From Pelecanus crispus (lineage: Eukaryota > Chordata > Aves > Pelecaniformes > Pelecanidae): 64,000 bases of DNA. The position numbers and the translations under genes were made by a program. The notes beneath the pieces are model-generated. The model saw nothing but the letters and a program-made list of their open reading frames with translations, was not told the DNA's origin and did not search any database. Positions within the stretch are counted from its first letter, which is position 1; each line of letters opens with the position of its first letter. Location of the stretch: positions 155,416,191-155,480,190 of the forward strand of contig NC_134644.1 in NCBI RefSeq assembly GCF_030463565.1, read 5' to 3'. Of this stretch, positions 1 through 12,875 are shown piece by piece.

Positions 1-246
1 ATAAGTTTTGTATGGCTTATATGAAATACTCAATCATATGGCTTGGTTTCACTTGCGGTGTTATTGTATCAAGACCTTAATCCTTTTGTTTATTTGATCC
101 TCTTCCTTTTGGATTACAAAATCATGGACCAGCATATACAATCTCTGCATTGCAATGAACACCACCAAGCACAAGGAAGAAGGATACTTTTACATGCCTT
201 TAAAACACCAGAGTGACTCTATGGCACAAGTAACTTAGTAAGTACG

Positions 247-792
247 TGTCGTGGTTTAACCCCAGTCGGCAACTAAACACCACACAGCCACTCACTCACC
301 CTCCCACACTTGGTGGAGAATCAGAAAAAAAAAAGTAAAACCTGTTGGTTGAGATAAAGGCAGTTTAATAGGACAGCAGAGGAAGAGAAAGTAATAATAA
401 TAATAATAATAATGATAAAAGAATATACAAAACAAGTGATGCACAATGCAATTGCTCACCACCTGCTGACCGATACCCAGACAGCTCCCGAGCAGCGATC
501 GCTGCTCCCCAGCCAACCCCCCCCAGTTTATATACTGAGCATGATGTCATATGGTATGGAATAGCCCTTTGGTCAGTTTGGATCAACTCTTCTGGCTGTG
601 CCCCCTCCCAGTTTCTTGTGCGCCTGGCAGAGCATGGGAAGCTGAAAAAGTCCTTGACTGCTATAAGCAGTACTTAGCAACAACTAAAACATCAGCGTGT
701 TATCAGCATTATTCTCAAACTCAATCCAAACCACAGCACTATGCCAGCTACTATGAAGAAAATTAACTCTATCCCAGCTGAAACCAGGACAG
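247..792 (-). mobile_element. Solo LTR of endogenous retrovirus, copy 1
   Basis: Read on the minus strand this starts TGTCCTGGTTTCAGCTGGGA and ends in ACGACA, the same ends as the copies at 4559, 12876, 28091, 50673 and 61216. It is flanked by a 5-bp target-site duplication with one mismatch (gtacg at 242-246, gtatg at 793-797). Inside, on the minus strand, are a TGACATCA element, a TATATAAA box and an ATT-rich microsatellite. There is no gag, pol or env sequence next to it, so it is a solo LTR. Short ORFs within it are translations of LTR sequence and not genes. Confidence 0.92.
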
Positions 793-3470
793 TATGACTA
801 TTACTTTTACCTGTCAATGTAAGAAAGATTAGTATTCAATGGAGAAGGAAGCAACTACCAAACTGTGAGTACCATGGTAATGAAAATATCTTGTAAAAGC
901 ACTTCCTTAGAATGACAAAGTTTTTAAGCAGGAAGGAAAAGGAGAATACTAGTTCAGAATTAAAATATTGGGACTCTGTTCAGTAAAAAAACATTTTAAA
1001 TATTTTTCAGAAAATTCTCAGAAACTAAAAGATAGGGCTTGAAGAGTGGTTGCATGCAGCCAGGAACACATTCAATATCAAGCACTTTGCTGTCGTTCAA
1101 AGTACACCTGAAATTTGGACTAAAATGGATTTACTCAAAGCCTTTTAATCATGTTTTCAATCTCCTTAACTAAGAATAATTTGTACTCTGAGGATAGGAT
1201 ATGCTGTGCACATCCGTAAGAAAAGGGCAATCAGCATAGCCTTGCCTTCACCTGAGTAATGAAAGAGGATGCTAGTGCCTCTGCTTTCAGGGAGCTTTGG
1301 TGTACAGTTACAGGTAATAAAAAGCAGGTTCTTAAAAAAGTTTTTCCTCTTAGCACTCCACTGACGTCAAATAATTAACCCTCCCACAAATGATGTTTAG
1401 TTATGTTTCATATGAAGTGATTTGAAAAAGGATATGGCAGTCTACTTAAGCAAAGTGGACCAAACTTTCCTCTAAGCTATTTCTGTGCAGCCCTATCCAT
1501 CCCAATGAAGATTTTTGGTGTGGATAAGAAAGCAACTTTGGCCTAAATCATGTGTTTAGAAGCTGGGTTCATCTATAAAGGCAAATTCAGGTGCAAAAAA
1601 GTCCAGGGCATGCTTGCAGCATCTTTGGGTCAGAAGCCCTGAGGGTTGCCTCAGCCTGCAGTGGGGTGACAAGACCTCTGGCTGTGCTGGGGACAGAGTG
1701 AGTGGTGCCAGAGCACCTTCTAGGAGCTGCTGTCATTTGCACAAAGGTCATGCTCTGAGGTCATGAAAAACCACTGCCTCCAGAGCCATCTTAGGGAGGA
1801 TTTACCAAAGAGCAAACAAAGATCTGAACTCGGGGCCTCACAGTGGCTCTCAGAGACACAACCACTACTGGTCAGATGGATCAGGCAACTGAATTTCTGC
1901 CTGACAATAGAGAATTTGTGCCAGATTTGTGATTTTTGGTAGGTTTGGAAGGACATACACTGCAGCCAGTTTAAAATTATGGTGAATTCTCCTCACTGAC
2001 TGAACCACCAAAAGGTGCCACCAAAGAGGTGCCATGGCCACATGCTTCTGCCTCTTCTCTTGCACTGACTGTAGACTCTGTGGCGGCGTATGGGTACGTG
2101 AGTTGGATCCTTGACCTGAGCAAACTGAAAACCAGCTCTACAGAGAAGTGCTTCTTTTTCAGTTGGACCAGCAGTCTGACCTGACCCACACCCTCATCTT
2201 TGGGGCCAGCACAAGGAGGGAGGTGAGAACAGGATTGCTTTTTTAGCAGCAGTCACAGGTTGCTTTGGATTCAGTTTATGTCAAGACCAGGAAATCATGG
2301 AGTCTGAGTGCTACAGGACAATGTCTTACCTGGCATAAAGCCTGACAGTGTGAAGTTAACCTCTTGGCATTTTTACACACATTCAAACCTGCAGACTGCA
2401 TTGACCTCAGCTCAGGGCACTTTGTGTTGTGACCATAATATTTTTCATCTGGTGCTAAGAGCCAGTTCTAATATATTGTAAAATCACAGCCTCAGTAAAC
2501 TGAACACAGCAGCAGTACAAGCTAGTGGTGTTAGATAAAAGGAAAATGCACATCAAGCTGCCAGTATATGTAAATTCAGCTAACACTTTGCACACTATAT
2601 ACATATATGTCTTTGAGGCATATAGGATGCAGTCACTTGAAGAGTAACAGCCTTTTTTTCATTGCTGTATAGTATTAATTGCGTGACTCTAGAATATCCC
2701 CTTCCTGACAGCAAGATCGATTTATTTCTAGTTCAACCCAGGATTCAAACTGACAGCTGCACTATTGTAAGTGATTCTCTGAGCAATTGTTCATTAAAGA
2801 CATGCTCAGAAGAAATTTAAATTGCCACTGATCAGTAGGTATGATAACAGAGTCCCCTGCTGAGCTTCTGGTGGTGAAGTACTTCTGTGCCTGTATGGAC
2901 TATTATCCACTCACCCTCTGAATGCCCAAGCTGACGCAACACATCTGTTAGCTGGGCTCAGTCCCATTGTTAATCCAAGCTCCACAAATGGTTACGTTCT
3001 TCCTTTAAATGTGGATTATTTTCCATGATGAATGATTATTCTCAGTCAAATGGATTTGCTCAGTTTGGAGGCACAGGCTTGAGCTTACCTGGAGGGGGAA
3101 GAGGCAGCAGGTGAGGAGTCCTGAGTCTTCCTCAGCCAGAGCAGGCCAGCGCTGGGTCATCTTGCTCGTCGCAGCCATGTTCACAGGACTGGTCTTTTTA
3201 GAAGTGGTTTGGAGATAAGGAAAAATCATCTTTTTAGCTGATACATTCACATTTGCATTTTGCTGTATTACAATGATTGTTGGTACGCAGCAAGAAAGAA
3301 AAAGCAGTCTAGAAGTCATAAGGAAATGTATCAGTCAAGTGACAAAAAAGGAGATGATGTTTCTCAGTCTCATTTTCTATTTCTACTGAACACAGCTGCA
3401 GGGAAATCAAAACTGAGGGTGAAGGGAGAGAATTATAGGATAAAATTGTAGCCTTTGAATATGCGCATTT

Positions 3471-3473
<3 letters not shown>

Positions 3474-3509
<36 letters not shown>
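3474..3509. repeat. (GATA)9 microsatellite
   Basis: Nine uninterrupted GATA units lie in the TRHR intron. The tract is pure, so it is probably length-polymorphic. Confidence 0.97.
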
Positions 3510-3510
<1 letters not shown>

Positions 3511-4558
3511 AGATATATCAATTTGTAGAGTAACTTTGCTCTTCATCCCATTCTTTATCATAGTATCTATAACAAAAACAACAGATTGGGTTATATGTGT
3601 ATGTGTCTTTCTAGACAGCTAGAAGAAAATACTTTAGGCAAGGAGATTTCAGGCTTTCTATATAATGAGCTATCTGATCAGAAGACAAGACAATTATATA
3701 CTCTCTTATAACTTCAAACTAAAAACCTCATCTAAAACTACAATATATATATGAGTGATTTTAGTGGCATTATCTGTCTGTCCCCCTGGAAATAATTAAA
3801 ACTCTTATCAATCTACATCTATCCTTTCTGCAAACAATGAAATTATAACCCACACAGACAGAATGTATCCTGTGGTTACAGGAGTTGCTGTTTCATTGGA
3901 GTATATCTTCAGGTACCCATAAAAAAGGAATAAAGCAAAGGTAAAAAGAAGTTTTTTAAACTAATCTGTCAATAGGTAGCAACAGTTTTATATCAACAAG
4001 AAAGGCAGATAGTAAAAAAAAAAAAAAAAAATCAAAAGAAGCAGTTGTAGCTCACAAAAATCAGTGCCAATGCTTTCCAGTTCATGCACACAGGAGTTAA
4101 CCAAGTTATCTCCTGACTTACTTGAGGCTGTCCCATCATACTATCCCATTGTCATGTCTCACTGTACCTTCTACCTTGTTTATTAACATCTTTCAAACTT
4201 TCTTTAATGTGGAGACTAGGGAATACCATATATTCTAGAATTATTTACAAAAGAAAGACTCTAAGTGGGCTTTTTTCCTAATTTTTTAATTATTTCTTGT
4301 TCACTTCATTTCAGCTGTCCTGGGTATCCCTGAACATTGTTTTTTTCTTTATTCAAAACAAATTTACACAATAGACAAAAGTTCTTATAATAATCCAGTT
4401 TTATTCATAATCAATTTTTTCCCTGGCTCTGTAAACTTTAATTGACATTTCAGGGTAAACATCAAATAATGAAGATCTAATTAAATATTGAGGATTTGAC
4501 GAATAGGAATAAATCTAATTGTTTTGTTTGTTGGGGCATTTTTTGCATTATTTTTGGC

Positions 4559-5109
4559 TGTCCTGGTTTCAGCTGGGATAGAGGTAATTTTCTTCCTAGC
4601 AGCTGACATAGTGCTGCATTTTGGATTGAGTTTGAGAATAGTGTTGATAACACACTGATGGTTTAGTTGTTGCTAAGTACTGCTTATGCTAGTCAAGGAC
4701 TTTTTCAGCTTCCCATGCTCTGCCAGGTGCACAAGAAGCTGGGAGGGGGCACAGCCAGGACAGCTGACCCAAACTGCCCAAAGGGCTATTCCATACCATA
4801 TGACGTCATGCTCAGTATAGAAACTGGGGGGAGTTGGCCGGGGGACAACAATCACTGCTCAGGGACTGTCTGGGCGTCAGGCAGTGGGTAGTGAGCAATT
4901 GCATTGTGCATCACTTGTTTTGTATGTTCTTTTATCATTATTATTATTATTATTACTTTCTCTTCCTCTGCTGTCCTATTAAACCGTCTTTATCTCAACC
5001 CACGGGTTTTACTTTTATTTTTCCGATTCTCTTCTCCATCCCACTGGGTGTGGGAGGATGAGTGGGTGGCTGTGTTGTGTTTAGTTGCCGACTGGGTTAA
5101 ACCACGACA
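4559..5109 (+). mobile_element. Solo LTR, copy 2, with perfect 5-bp TSD
   Basis: The element runs from TGTCCTGGTTTCAGCTGGGA to ACCACGACA and is flanked on both sides by ttggc (4554-4558 and 5110-5114), which fixes the boundaries to the base. A consensus CRE (TGACGTCA) lies at 4801-4808. The TATA box that follows is mutated (tatagaaa rather than tatataaa). A run of ATT units and the ATTAAA-like region follow in the transcribed part. The copy ends about 410 bp before the TRHR acceptor and has the same orientation as the gene. Confidence 0.95.
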
Positions 5110-5522
5110 TTGGCTTTCGGAATTTTTTTATCTGTTAAAGCAGATAATGTAAATAGGCTTCAGGTTCAATTACTCTACAGACTATACTAGTCTAAAGGAG
5201 GAGATCTAATGTGGTTGGGAAAAAAAGGCTATAGACTCCTTGTTTTCCATTTGAATCGAAGTCTAGGGTCTACATCAATTAGCTTACTGGGATGTCACCT
5301 ATAAAGAGTCACTTAACAAAACTAGGATGAATTAGGAGCCTTTTTTTTTTTGCGCTTCTTACTGTAGAAAACTTTTCTGAATCAAACATTGATCAGAAAT
5401 ACCCAGCTGAAGAGTCTGTCTATAGTTTTGCTTTGGTCCTAGAGATGTAGGAATGCACATGTTCCTTCCAAAATCAGTACTAACCTTCTACCCCTCCTCT
5501 GTCTACCTCTGTGTTCCTCCAG

Positions 5523-5930
5523 GTTACCAAGATGTTGGCCGTGGTGGTGGTCCTATTTGCATTTCTATGGATGCCCTACCGCACGCTGGTCGTGGTCAAT
5601 TCCTTTCTCTCCAGCCCCTTCCAAGAAAACTGGTTCCTGCTCTTTTGCAGAATCTGTATTTATTTAAATAGTGCCATCAATCCTGTAATTTACAATCTCA
5701 TGTCCCAGAAATTCAGAGCAGCCTTCAGGAAACTCTGCAACTGCCAGCAGAAACGGGAGAAGAAACTGGCCAGTTACAGTGTGGCCTTAAATTATAATGT
5801 CATCAAAGAGTCTGATCACTTCAGCACCGAGCTGGAAGATATTACTGTCACCAATACCTACCTGTCCTCTGCAAAATTGTCCCTTGGTGATACGTGTTTG
5901 TCATCTGAGGTAACAGTTAATGCATTTTAA
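5523..5930 (+). CDS. TRHR: Thyrotropin-releasing hormone receptor, last coding exon
   Basis: The exon encodes the last 135 residues of the TRH receptor, a Gq-coupled class A GPCR of the plasma membrane that binds the tripeptide TRH. A pyrimidine-rich tract and CAG end at 5522, and the frame is open in phase 0 from GTTACCAAG to TAA at 5928-5930. Exon residues 5-25 form transmembrane helix 6 with the LWMPYR motif. Residues about 37-58 form helix 7 with [10 protein letters not shown] (the NPxxY motif). LCNC after helix 8 is a likely palmitoylation site, and the tail is rich in Ser/Thr. If exon residue 1 is human residue 264, then Tyr19 and Arg43 match Tyr282 and Arg306, known TRH contacts, and the stop falls at the family length of 398. 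The tail keeps [19 protein letters not shown]; the last dozen residues differ most from mammalian proteins. Upstream exons are outside the window. Confidence 0.97.
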   Translation, partial: VTKMLAVVVVLFAFLWMPYRTLVVVNSFLSSPFQENWFLLFCRICIYLNSAINPVIYNLMSQKFRAAFRKLCNCQQKREKKLASYSVALNYNVIKESDHFSTELEDITVTNTYLSSAKLSLGDTCLSSEVTVNAF

Positions 5931-6550
5931 TATTTGGTGTAGAGTCCTCATGAACCAGAGCATGTTCACGTGCATGGGGCTGTGCTGGGCTAGCTTTCAG
6001 CTGGGGCAGCACAGCAAAGGGCCAGGGAAGGCTGACGGTGACAGATGATGCACCACCAAACAGGGCATGGTGGGGAGGGAGAACTGCCTGGATCTGGAAA
6101 CTGATGTTCTCAAAGTGCCTTGAGCCGAGCATGATGTGACTGGGAAGATCTGGGGTATGAGGAAGGATGAGGAAAAACATGTAGGTTAAGCCTTACTCCC
6201 TGAAGAGCGGAGGGCAATGGTGCAGCATCAGAGAGTGGTGCTTGGGCATGGTACCTCATGTACGTGTCTGGCAGGAGGGTGGGCACTGGTGTCTGAGCTC
6301 AGTGATTCCTCCTGGATGTGCTCTGGCTGTCTGCAGGAGGGCAGTGGGGCATTTTCTTGTGCCTCACCTCCTGGCTCCAGCTTGGGGTTAACTAGCCCGG
6401 TGCCACCATGCAGCTGGTGCTGAGAGGACACATATCTCCCCAACACCAGCACTCTGGTCCTGAGCATGCTGAAAGCCACATCCATTTCCATGCTACCTGC
6501 ACCATCCCTGTGTGTAGTGCACCTCTCTAACCCAGCTCTCTTCTACATGA
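5931..6550 (+). other. TRHR: TRHR 3' UTR, proximal part (end not determined)
   Basis: The sequence after the stop codon is presumed 3' UTR. No AATAAA occurs in the first several hundred bases; the first one I see on this strand is at 7511-7516. The CR1 tail at 6551-6665 would therefore lie inside the transcript if that signal is used. This is inference from the stop codon and signal positions only. Confidence 0.45.
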
Positions 6551-6665
6551 TTTAGTCTAGTCTACCCTTGATTGGCTTAGAGTAGACTTGGTAGTGTAGG
6601 TTAATGGTTGGACTGGATGATCTTAAAGGTCTTTTCCAACCTAAATGATTCTATGATTCTATGAT
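6551..6665 (+). mobile_element. CR1 LINE 3' end fragment
   Basis: This is the last ~115 bp of a CR1 element: GGTTAATGGTTGGACTGGAT, the AAAGGTCTTTTCCAACCTAA stem, then the terminal gattctatgattctatgat repeats. Severe 5' truncation is usual for CR1. Confidence 0.95.
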
Positions 6666-8904
6666 GATGCATGTTACTGTTTTCTTGATGATTTTTTACA
6701 CAATACTACTTAAATGCTGTTCATAAACCTGTATACTTTAGATCTTACAACACAGATGATCCACAGAGGCTTAGTTTTTCATTTCCTTTTACAAATTATA
6801 TGAGATGAAAAATATTTCTTTCTCAGTTTGCTGCATCTCTCCTCATTTTCAGGCCTGACGCCCACCTTGTTGTGAGTACGCAGTCACATGAAACCTTTGG
6901 ATGCTCTGTTCCCACCAACCTGTATGAAATGTAAAGGCATTTCTGCTCACAGAATTGCAGGAGTTATCACATATGTCTACACACCCGTCTGTGTTCTACA
7001 AGAAAAAGCAGCCTCTTGGGGAGTGAAAAGAATATACTACCGACTCTTACTGAATGAAACACTTACCACAACATAACTTTAAGCAGGTGAGTTGGCTTCA
7101 GTGGAATACCCAAATCCTTCATCTCATGTATTGGCCAAAGAGTGGTCTGCGTTCTCAGGAAGAGCAAGGCTGCCCGTGACATGTCCACAGACGCAGAACG
7201 GGGCAATGGATGATGCTCCCAATGCAGGTGAGAGGTGAGGAGAGGAGCTGCCCTCCTGCGTGGTGCACGGGGCAGCCCCAGCAGGGCCTGTCTGACAGCA
7301 GCCAGAACTGCTGCCGATTACAGTAATTACTCGCCATTGACTCCCTCACCCCACAGCAGTGTGAATCTAATTGCAGGCATCATAACACACTTCAATAAGC
7401 AGATATCTGATGGCAAAGAGCAGAAAATCTTTTTTTTTTCCTTTTTTTTTTTTTTTTTTTACTTTGAAAAGCATGAAATAGGAAGATCAGTCAATGAATT
7501 CACAGCAGGGAATAAACAAAGCAAAAAGTCAATAAGAAGCTTTAAAAAAATCTTATGTTTTCAGCAAGCTAGTTTATAAAGTACAACTTCAAATGTAAGT
7601 CTCAGCTAATACTGAATCCTGTCAGAACTTGACAGGTATTGAAGAGTATTGGACAGGCTTTTACTAGCTATTTTTATCTTCATTCAATAGTAGTTGCGTC
7701 TCAGACCACTACAGGGGGTTTATAGCTTCAACATAGATAATGTCTAAGGAAAAGCGGAAAATTCAGTGAAAAATGACACTTTTTTCATTTTTCATGTCAA
7801 AGGTTATCCATTAGAATACTTCAGGACATAAAAATTTTTGTCAGATGAGAAGTCACCATGGCTTCTCACTTGCCAGCCTAGCCACTTGCATGCTTTTCCC
7901 ACACAGGCCCGTGACAAAGAGCTTGGGGCCACAATCTCACCCATGTAGCTGCAGTCAAAACATAGCGTATCACTTTGGCTTTGCTCTAGACCAGCTCATG
8001 TTCTTGCTAGAATTATATTTTCCCATTCCTGTGCAACAGTAACAGAAACTCAGGAAGATGTCTTTATATTCTTTTTTGTTATGAACATTTTACACAGCTT
8101 TTGTACATGACATTTAAAAAGCTGCAAAAACCCTAATTGTTCTAGTAAAAAACCTATCCAGGGTGGGATGAAAGAGGTAGCCTCACTAGCATTTTAAGGC
8201 TTTCCTATCCAGTTTTCCTTTGCATATACAGCCGTTTCCCCAATTCAAACCACTTTCACTTACATTCAGCTATATTTGCAAACTTAAAGAGAGCTAAAAA
8301 TACCCCAATAAGCCTCAGATTTAAATTTTGATGTGAACCCATGTCTGCTGCATCCAAAAGCCTCTATTCAACATTCTCTGGATGGCAAGGAGGAAGCAAA
8401 CAGTCTGTATCCTGCTCCGTCTGCATCCTGCTCCATCTGCATCCTTGCTTTAGCTCCCGTCTGAACCTTGCAGAGCTCCACAGGTGCCTTCCAGCTCCGC
8501 AGAATGATGGCAGGGCCCATGAGGGACTAACAGCAGGAGGTCTTTAGCCAGCAGTACAGACATGGCCAGCTTCCTCCAGAAAGCCCTTTCTTTTATTTCC
8601 ATCAGCACTTGCCTTTTCATTTTGGCAAGCAGAGGGAGCAAGACCACAGGGGTATCCTGCCTCTTGAGGCTTTTGCCTCAAATTATGGGGAGTCAGTTTT
8701 AAAACCAGGCAGAACACCATACCTGTGGGCATTCGCCAGGGGCAGGCCGTACAGTAGAGCCTGTCCTGTGAAGCACAGGAGCTGGCAGAGCTTTGGCTGG
8801 AGGAGAGCCAGCAGCTAAACCCATGCAAGCTGTGTTGCAATGTTTTCTATACCCTCTGCGTTGGGGCTCTTCCTTATTTACTGGGGGCTGAGGCTTGCCA
8901 GCTT
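6666..8904. other. Intergenic or distal TRHR 3' UTR, no gene seen
   Basis: Mostly unique, AT-rich sequence. It includes a T-rich tract (7428-7460), a candidate AATAAA on the + strand at 7511-7516, and a short minisatellite at 8403-8449. ORFs here are short and lack recognisable domains or paired splice sites. Confidence 0.5.
8403..8449. repeat. 16-bp minisatellite, about 3 units
   Basis: The unit GTCTGCATCCTGCTCC is present three times in tandem with one or two differences per copy; the last copy is partial. Confidence 0.8.
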
Positions 8905-9062
8905 AGAATCATAGAATCATAGAATCGTTTAGGTTGGAAAAGACCTTTAAGATCATCCAGTCCAACCATTAACCTACACTACCAAGTCTACTCTAAGCCA
9001 ATCAAGGGTAAACTAGACTAAACCATGTCCCGAAGTGCCACATCTACCCATTTTTTGAACAC
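8905..9062 (-). mobile_element. CR1 LINE 3' end fragment
   Basis: The minus strand carries the CR1 3' end. On the + strand it begins with agaatcatagaatcatag followed by AGGTTGGAAAAGACCTTTAA. It extends back only to the CATTTTTTGAACAC segment, just after the ORF2 stop region. Confidence 0.95.
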
Positions 9063-12000
9063 AAGACAGCTTGTCTGCCTGAGCAGCACGGGCCACCAGA
9101 CACAGGCAGTGGGGTCTGTTTCTGTGCAGATGCTCCATCACAATGGTGTCTGAACACTCACACAACTGGAATGGGGATGTCCAGACTCTTTGCTGATTTT
9201 AAAATAATAAGGAAAAAATAAAGTGATGGAGTAGGTCACATGGCAGCCAAGCGGGCAAAGCTGACCAAGGTTCAAGAGTTAAGAGAGAAGAATACCAATG
9301 TGATTCTGGAGTTAGTACCTAGCAATCGTATCTCATAAATACAATACTCTATCAGTGACATGCACTTTGAACAAACCTTTCCTTTGTAGTGCTTGATGTG
9401 AAATTACAGAGTTCTATGGCATTTTACCACTCACACTTGCTTAAAGCTACAGTTTGCCACCATAAGAGGAAGTCAAGGAGAAGTACCACAACCTGTATAA
9501 TGTTTCCTCTAAAGCAACTGTTACAGAACGATGAAATTATCTGGGAAATCTTACACAGGCATTTATATTTACTTAGTCAAGAGACATATTCAAAGTCAAA
9601 GCAAGTTCCTGTATCCGCCGGAGCAAAGGCTTCATGTGCAGCCAGCCAGCACCACTCTCAGCTGATCAAAGCGGATCCCGGGTCAGTACTGGAAGGAGAG
9701 GGCGCCGAGGCAGGTGCAGATGGAGCCGGCACACGGAAGTCCTTTCGCTCTTCAAATGCTGTCATCAGCTAGGTATCTATCCAGTGCTTTCAGACCAGGC
9801 CCTACCTCCCAGACTTTCTAAAGAGGTGCCAGAACTAGATCCTTTTCTTACTTAGGAAACGAGCATACCTGCAGGAGAAGCAGCAGGCAAAGAGAATGCA
9901 TGCACGGAGACGTGGTTATACTCGTGGGAGCACAACTGGCTGGGCTAAGAACTGAGCCAAGTATTCGTGTCGTAACAGTAACACAAACTTATGCTTTTAT
10001 CATGACCCTTTTCAGAGTACAGACTGAACTACAACTCTTACAGACTGACAATATCAGAAGTAAATTCTCTCCTTTATTTACCTTTTTGGTCAAAAAGTAA
10101 CTTTCTGCTTTCTCAGCCTCTGTCTCCATAGTTCTTTTTTTTCAGGCACTCAAGTGAGGCATTTAAGCCCATATTCTTAGTGAGGTTTCATCAAGGGTTA
10201 AAATGTAGCTGTAGGTGATTTTTTAAGCACCATCACTTGGAATAACAAATTAAAAGGAATTATTTCCTGCTGATATTTATTTGCGCAAACAGAAATGATT
10301 ATGCGTGCAAAATTGTATGCACAGATGCAATATCTAAAATGGCAGTTTTAAGTTAAGGTGTCAGTTTAACTCATAATGTGCTGTGACTATGTTATTCATT
10401 AAACCCATGCTAATTTTATACTGATTCTTACAGCTAACACTATGAAACTTTGCTAGATATCTTGCTAATGTGATTTTAGATCTATTTCTGTGTTTGCCCT
10501 TCTGTTTATGACAGCGCCCAACCTTTTTTCTTGTACCTAGATGTTGTAGATTAGATATGTGGGCATGTATTTATTTAAAAAATTGTGTGATTTTATTAAT
10601 AATATAGCAAAGTTTTTTGCTAGAAATGAAAGTGACTGGATGACAACTACTGACTGCAGTAATATAACTATTTATCTTTATATACTTATTTTGTGGATAA
10701 CAAATTCCTTTGCAACATTTAGTTTGAAAGAATTGTCTGGTTGGTAGCAATATTGAAAACCATGTCTATATCCTCATTTAATGCCTTTGATGTAAGAAAC
10801 TGCATTCTTATTGCATTTTTATTTGGAACTTTAGCCACCATGTAACAGAAGAGATGCTGCTGTAGCATCTGGCTTTTGGAGCAACACTGCTCCCCGTGTG
10901 AAATACTGAGATGATGGAAGCTTCGGTGGTGGTAAATTGTGCAGCTGAGGAAGGTTAGGTGTATTTAAAACACACTTTGGTTCAAATTAGGGCATGACCT
11001 CTTTGAGGTCAGAATTAAGGATATATCAAAGCGGCTCCAATGTATTGTGAAGGGCTTTATGATGCTCCTGTGGAAATGAATGGCACAAGTCAAATGATAA
11101 AGTTCTCACTAGCTTCCCTTCAAAACCAGTTATCCAATACAACTGACTGAAGGACTGATCCTATTTCAGGAGCTGCTGCCGTAGCTCCCCTACTACACAG
11201 TGAATGCTCGGACTGGTCACTTGGCCTTTGGAAGTAGACAAATATTTCTTGTTTGTTTTTTAAAAAGCTATTCTAAAAAAAAAACCCAAAAACCAAAACC
11301 CCCAAAACATACCAGATCTGAGCATCGTAACAGTGGAAAAAAAACATATTATTTCAAGAATGTGCAAAGCTAAATTGTTCTTTCAACAATGCTGCATATG
11401 CTTATTTATTTCTCTACTATTATATGAATCCTACTGTTTACAGTTGTTTTATTTGTTACAAACTGCAGTGAAATTTCAAAATGGTCTTTCAGTGTTTCAT
11501 TATTTCTTCTTCAGACAGAATTGTTTCTTTGCTGTTTTGTTCTTTTCAATAAGAGATTGTTTTGTCCTGATTCTTTCATTACTGCTGGGATACAGTGATA
11601 CAGCAAATGCCAGTGAATTGTTTCAGCTGAAGTGATTGGGACTCCAGAATTCCTTAATTTGGGAGCTGAATCCTGGAAATTTGAATTCACACAAACTATC
11701 CAAGAGCAGCTGGTTTAGAAGGAATTTCTTTTTCACCTACCCAGAGTAATTCTGATCTCTTCTGTCCCCGCATGTGGTTTATAAATTTATTAATATGATC
11801 GTGAAATTTTTCGGAGATATACTGCTGATAAATGTAGTCCTTCTAAAAATGAAGAATAATTTTTGTTCAAAAGAAGCATTTTTGTAATTCCTTGATGTAT
11901 GCCATTGTGGAGATTAATTTGTGATTAATTTTTGTTGCTACTGTAATAAAATGTTGAGCAAGATAATTATACTGCAACTTTAATTTTTTAACAATCGTTT

Positions 12001-12711
12001 GAATACATACCTTTCACCTTGCTGTCCTTGGCAATGGACAGATAATGTAACAACATCCTTTGTCATCTGCAGGGGAATGAGCATCCTAAAAAAGCAAGCT
12101 TTTTTTTCCTGAAGGAAGAGCAGTTTGCCAGTAGACTAGCGGTTACAGTGCTTAAATGGGAGGGGATTCATGTGAATCCTTGTCTCTGCTACAAGGATTA
12201 TTTGTGCATTTTTCATTGGACAGTATTGGGGAAAAAAAAAAAAAAAAAAAAAAGGAGAAAAAGAAATCATCTTGGGAGTAAGGGCAGAGACTAGAAGCCA
12301 CTTTGTTCTTTGGTTCCCACAATCAACTTTGTTGATTCCCCTACTTGATGGGTACTGCCTTGCTTTTTTGGTGATGTCAGCCACTTGCGTTTGGACCCAG
12401 CCTCAAGAGGACAAGTGGAAGTACTTGGTCTGCTCTCATTTTCCTCCCAGTAATGCATAGGAAACTTACTGTCCTGGGAAGCAGGATATACACAAAAGCT
12501 GAATTCCCTAGAGGCCAGACTAAAGCCAAATGCATGTCTCATTTCTTGGGTAAATGCTCTGTCACTAGTACTAAAGGCAGATGCCTCATTCTCCCATCAG
12601 GTCTTGCTGACTTCTCAGGCAGTAGGTTTCTTAAACTTTTCATTTGGTACCCAACTCAAGTTGTCTGCATGGAGATGAATAACCCCATACATTAGTACGT
12701 GCTGGAGGTTG
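9063..12711. other. Intergenic, no gene seen
   Basis: AT-rich unique DNA. Homopolymer runs occur at 11275-11300 (A/C-rich) and 12231-12253 (poly-A). The longest open frames (about 100-130 codons near 9389-9772 and 11333-11635) show no domain, no signal peptide and no conserved-looking composition, so I treat them as chance ORFs. Confidence 0.55.
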
Positions 12712-12875
12712 ACCTGCTGGAGAGCAGCTCTGGAGATATGAGGCGCTATAGATTCTGGTGAACAAGTTGACCATGAGGCAGCAATGAGCCCTAGCAGCAA
12801 AGAAGGTCACGAATCTCCTCGGCTGCACTGGACAGAGCATTGCCAGCAGGTCAAGGGAGGTGATCCTTCCCCTCT
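12712..12875 (+). mobile_element. CR1 LINE ORF2 3' region, left part split by an LTR
   Basis: A divergent copy of CR1 ORF2 C-terminal sequence. GTTGACCATGAG, GCCAGCAGGTCAAGGGAGGTG and the following TGATCCTTCCCCTCT match the same region of the CR1 at 56100-56240. It is interrupted at 12875 by a solo LTR and resumes at 13439. Confidence 0.8.

Larger units (their letters stand above)
1..5522 (+). other. TRHR: TRHR intron upstream of the last coding exon (partial)
   Basis: Everything upstream of the splice acceptor at 5521-5522 is taken as intron, because the exon encoding transmembrane segments 1-5 (several hundred bases in this family) is not visible in any frame and so must lie before the window. 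The intron holds two solo LTRs (247-792 and 4559-5109), a (GATA)9 array, and otherwise unique AT-rich DNA. A perfect cAMP-response-element octamer (TGACGTCA) sits at 1362-1369. One octamer alone is weak evidence for an enhancer. The intron assignment is inferred from the exon and the known gene structure. Confidence 0.8.

Noticed and set aside
4834..5152. ORFs of 75-82 codons with Ile/Tyr runs, also at 292-586, 13117-13571, 28100-28519, 50781-51180 and 61325-61727
   Set aside because: All fall within copies of the same solo LTR. The Ile/Tyr/Leu runs are translations of its ATT microsatellite.
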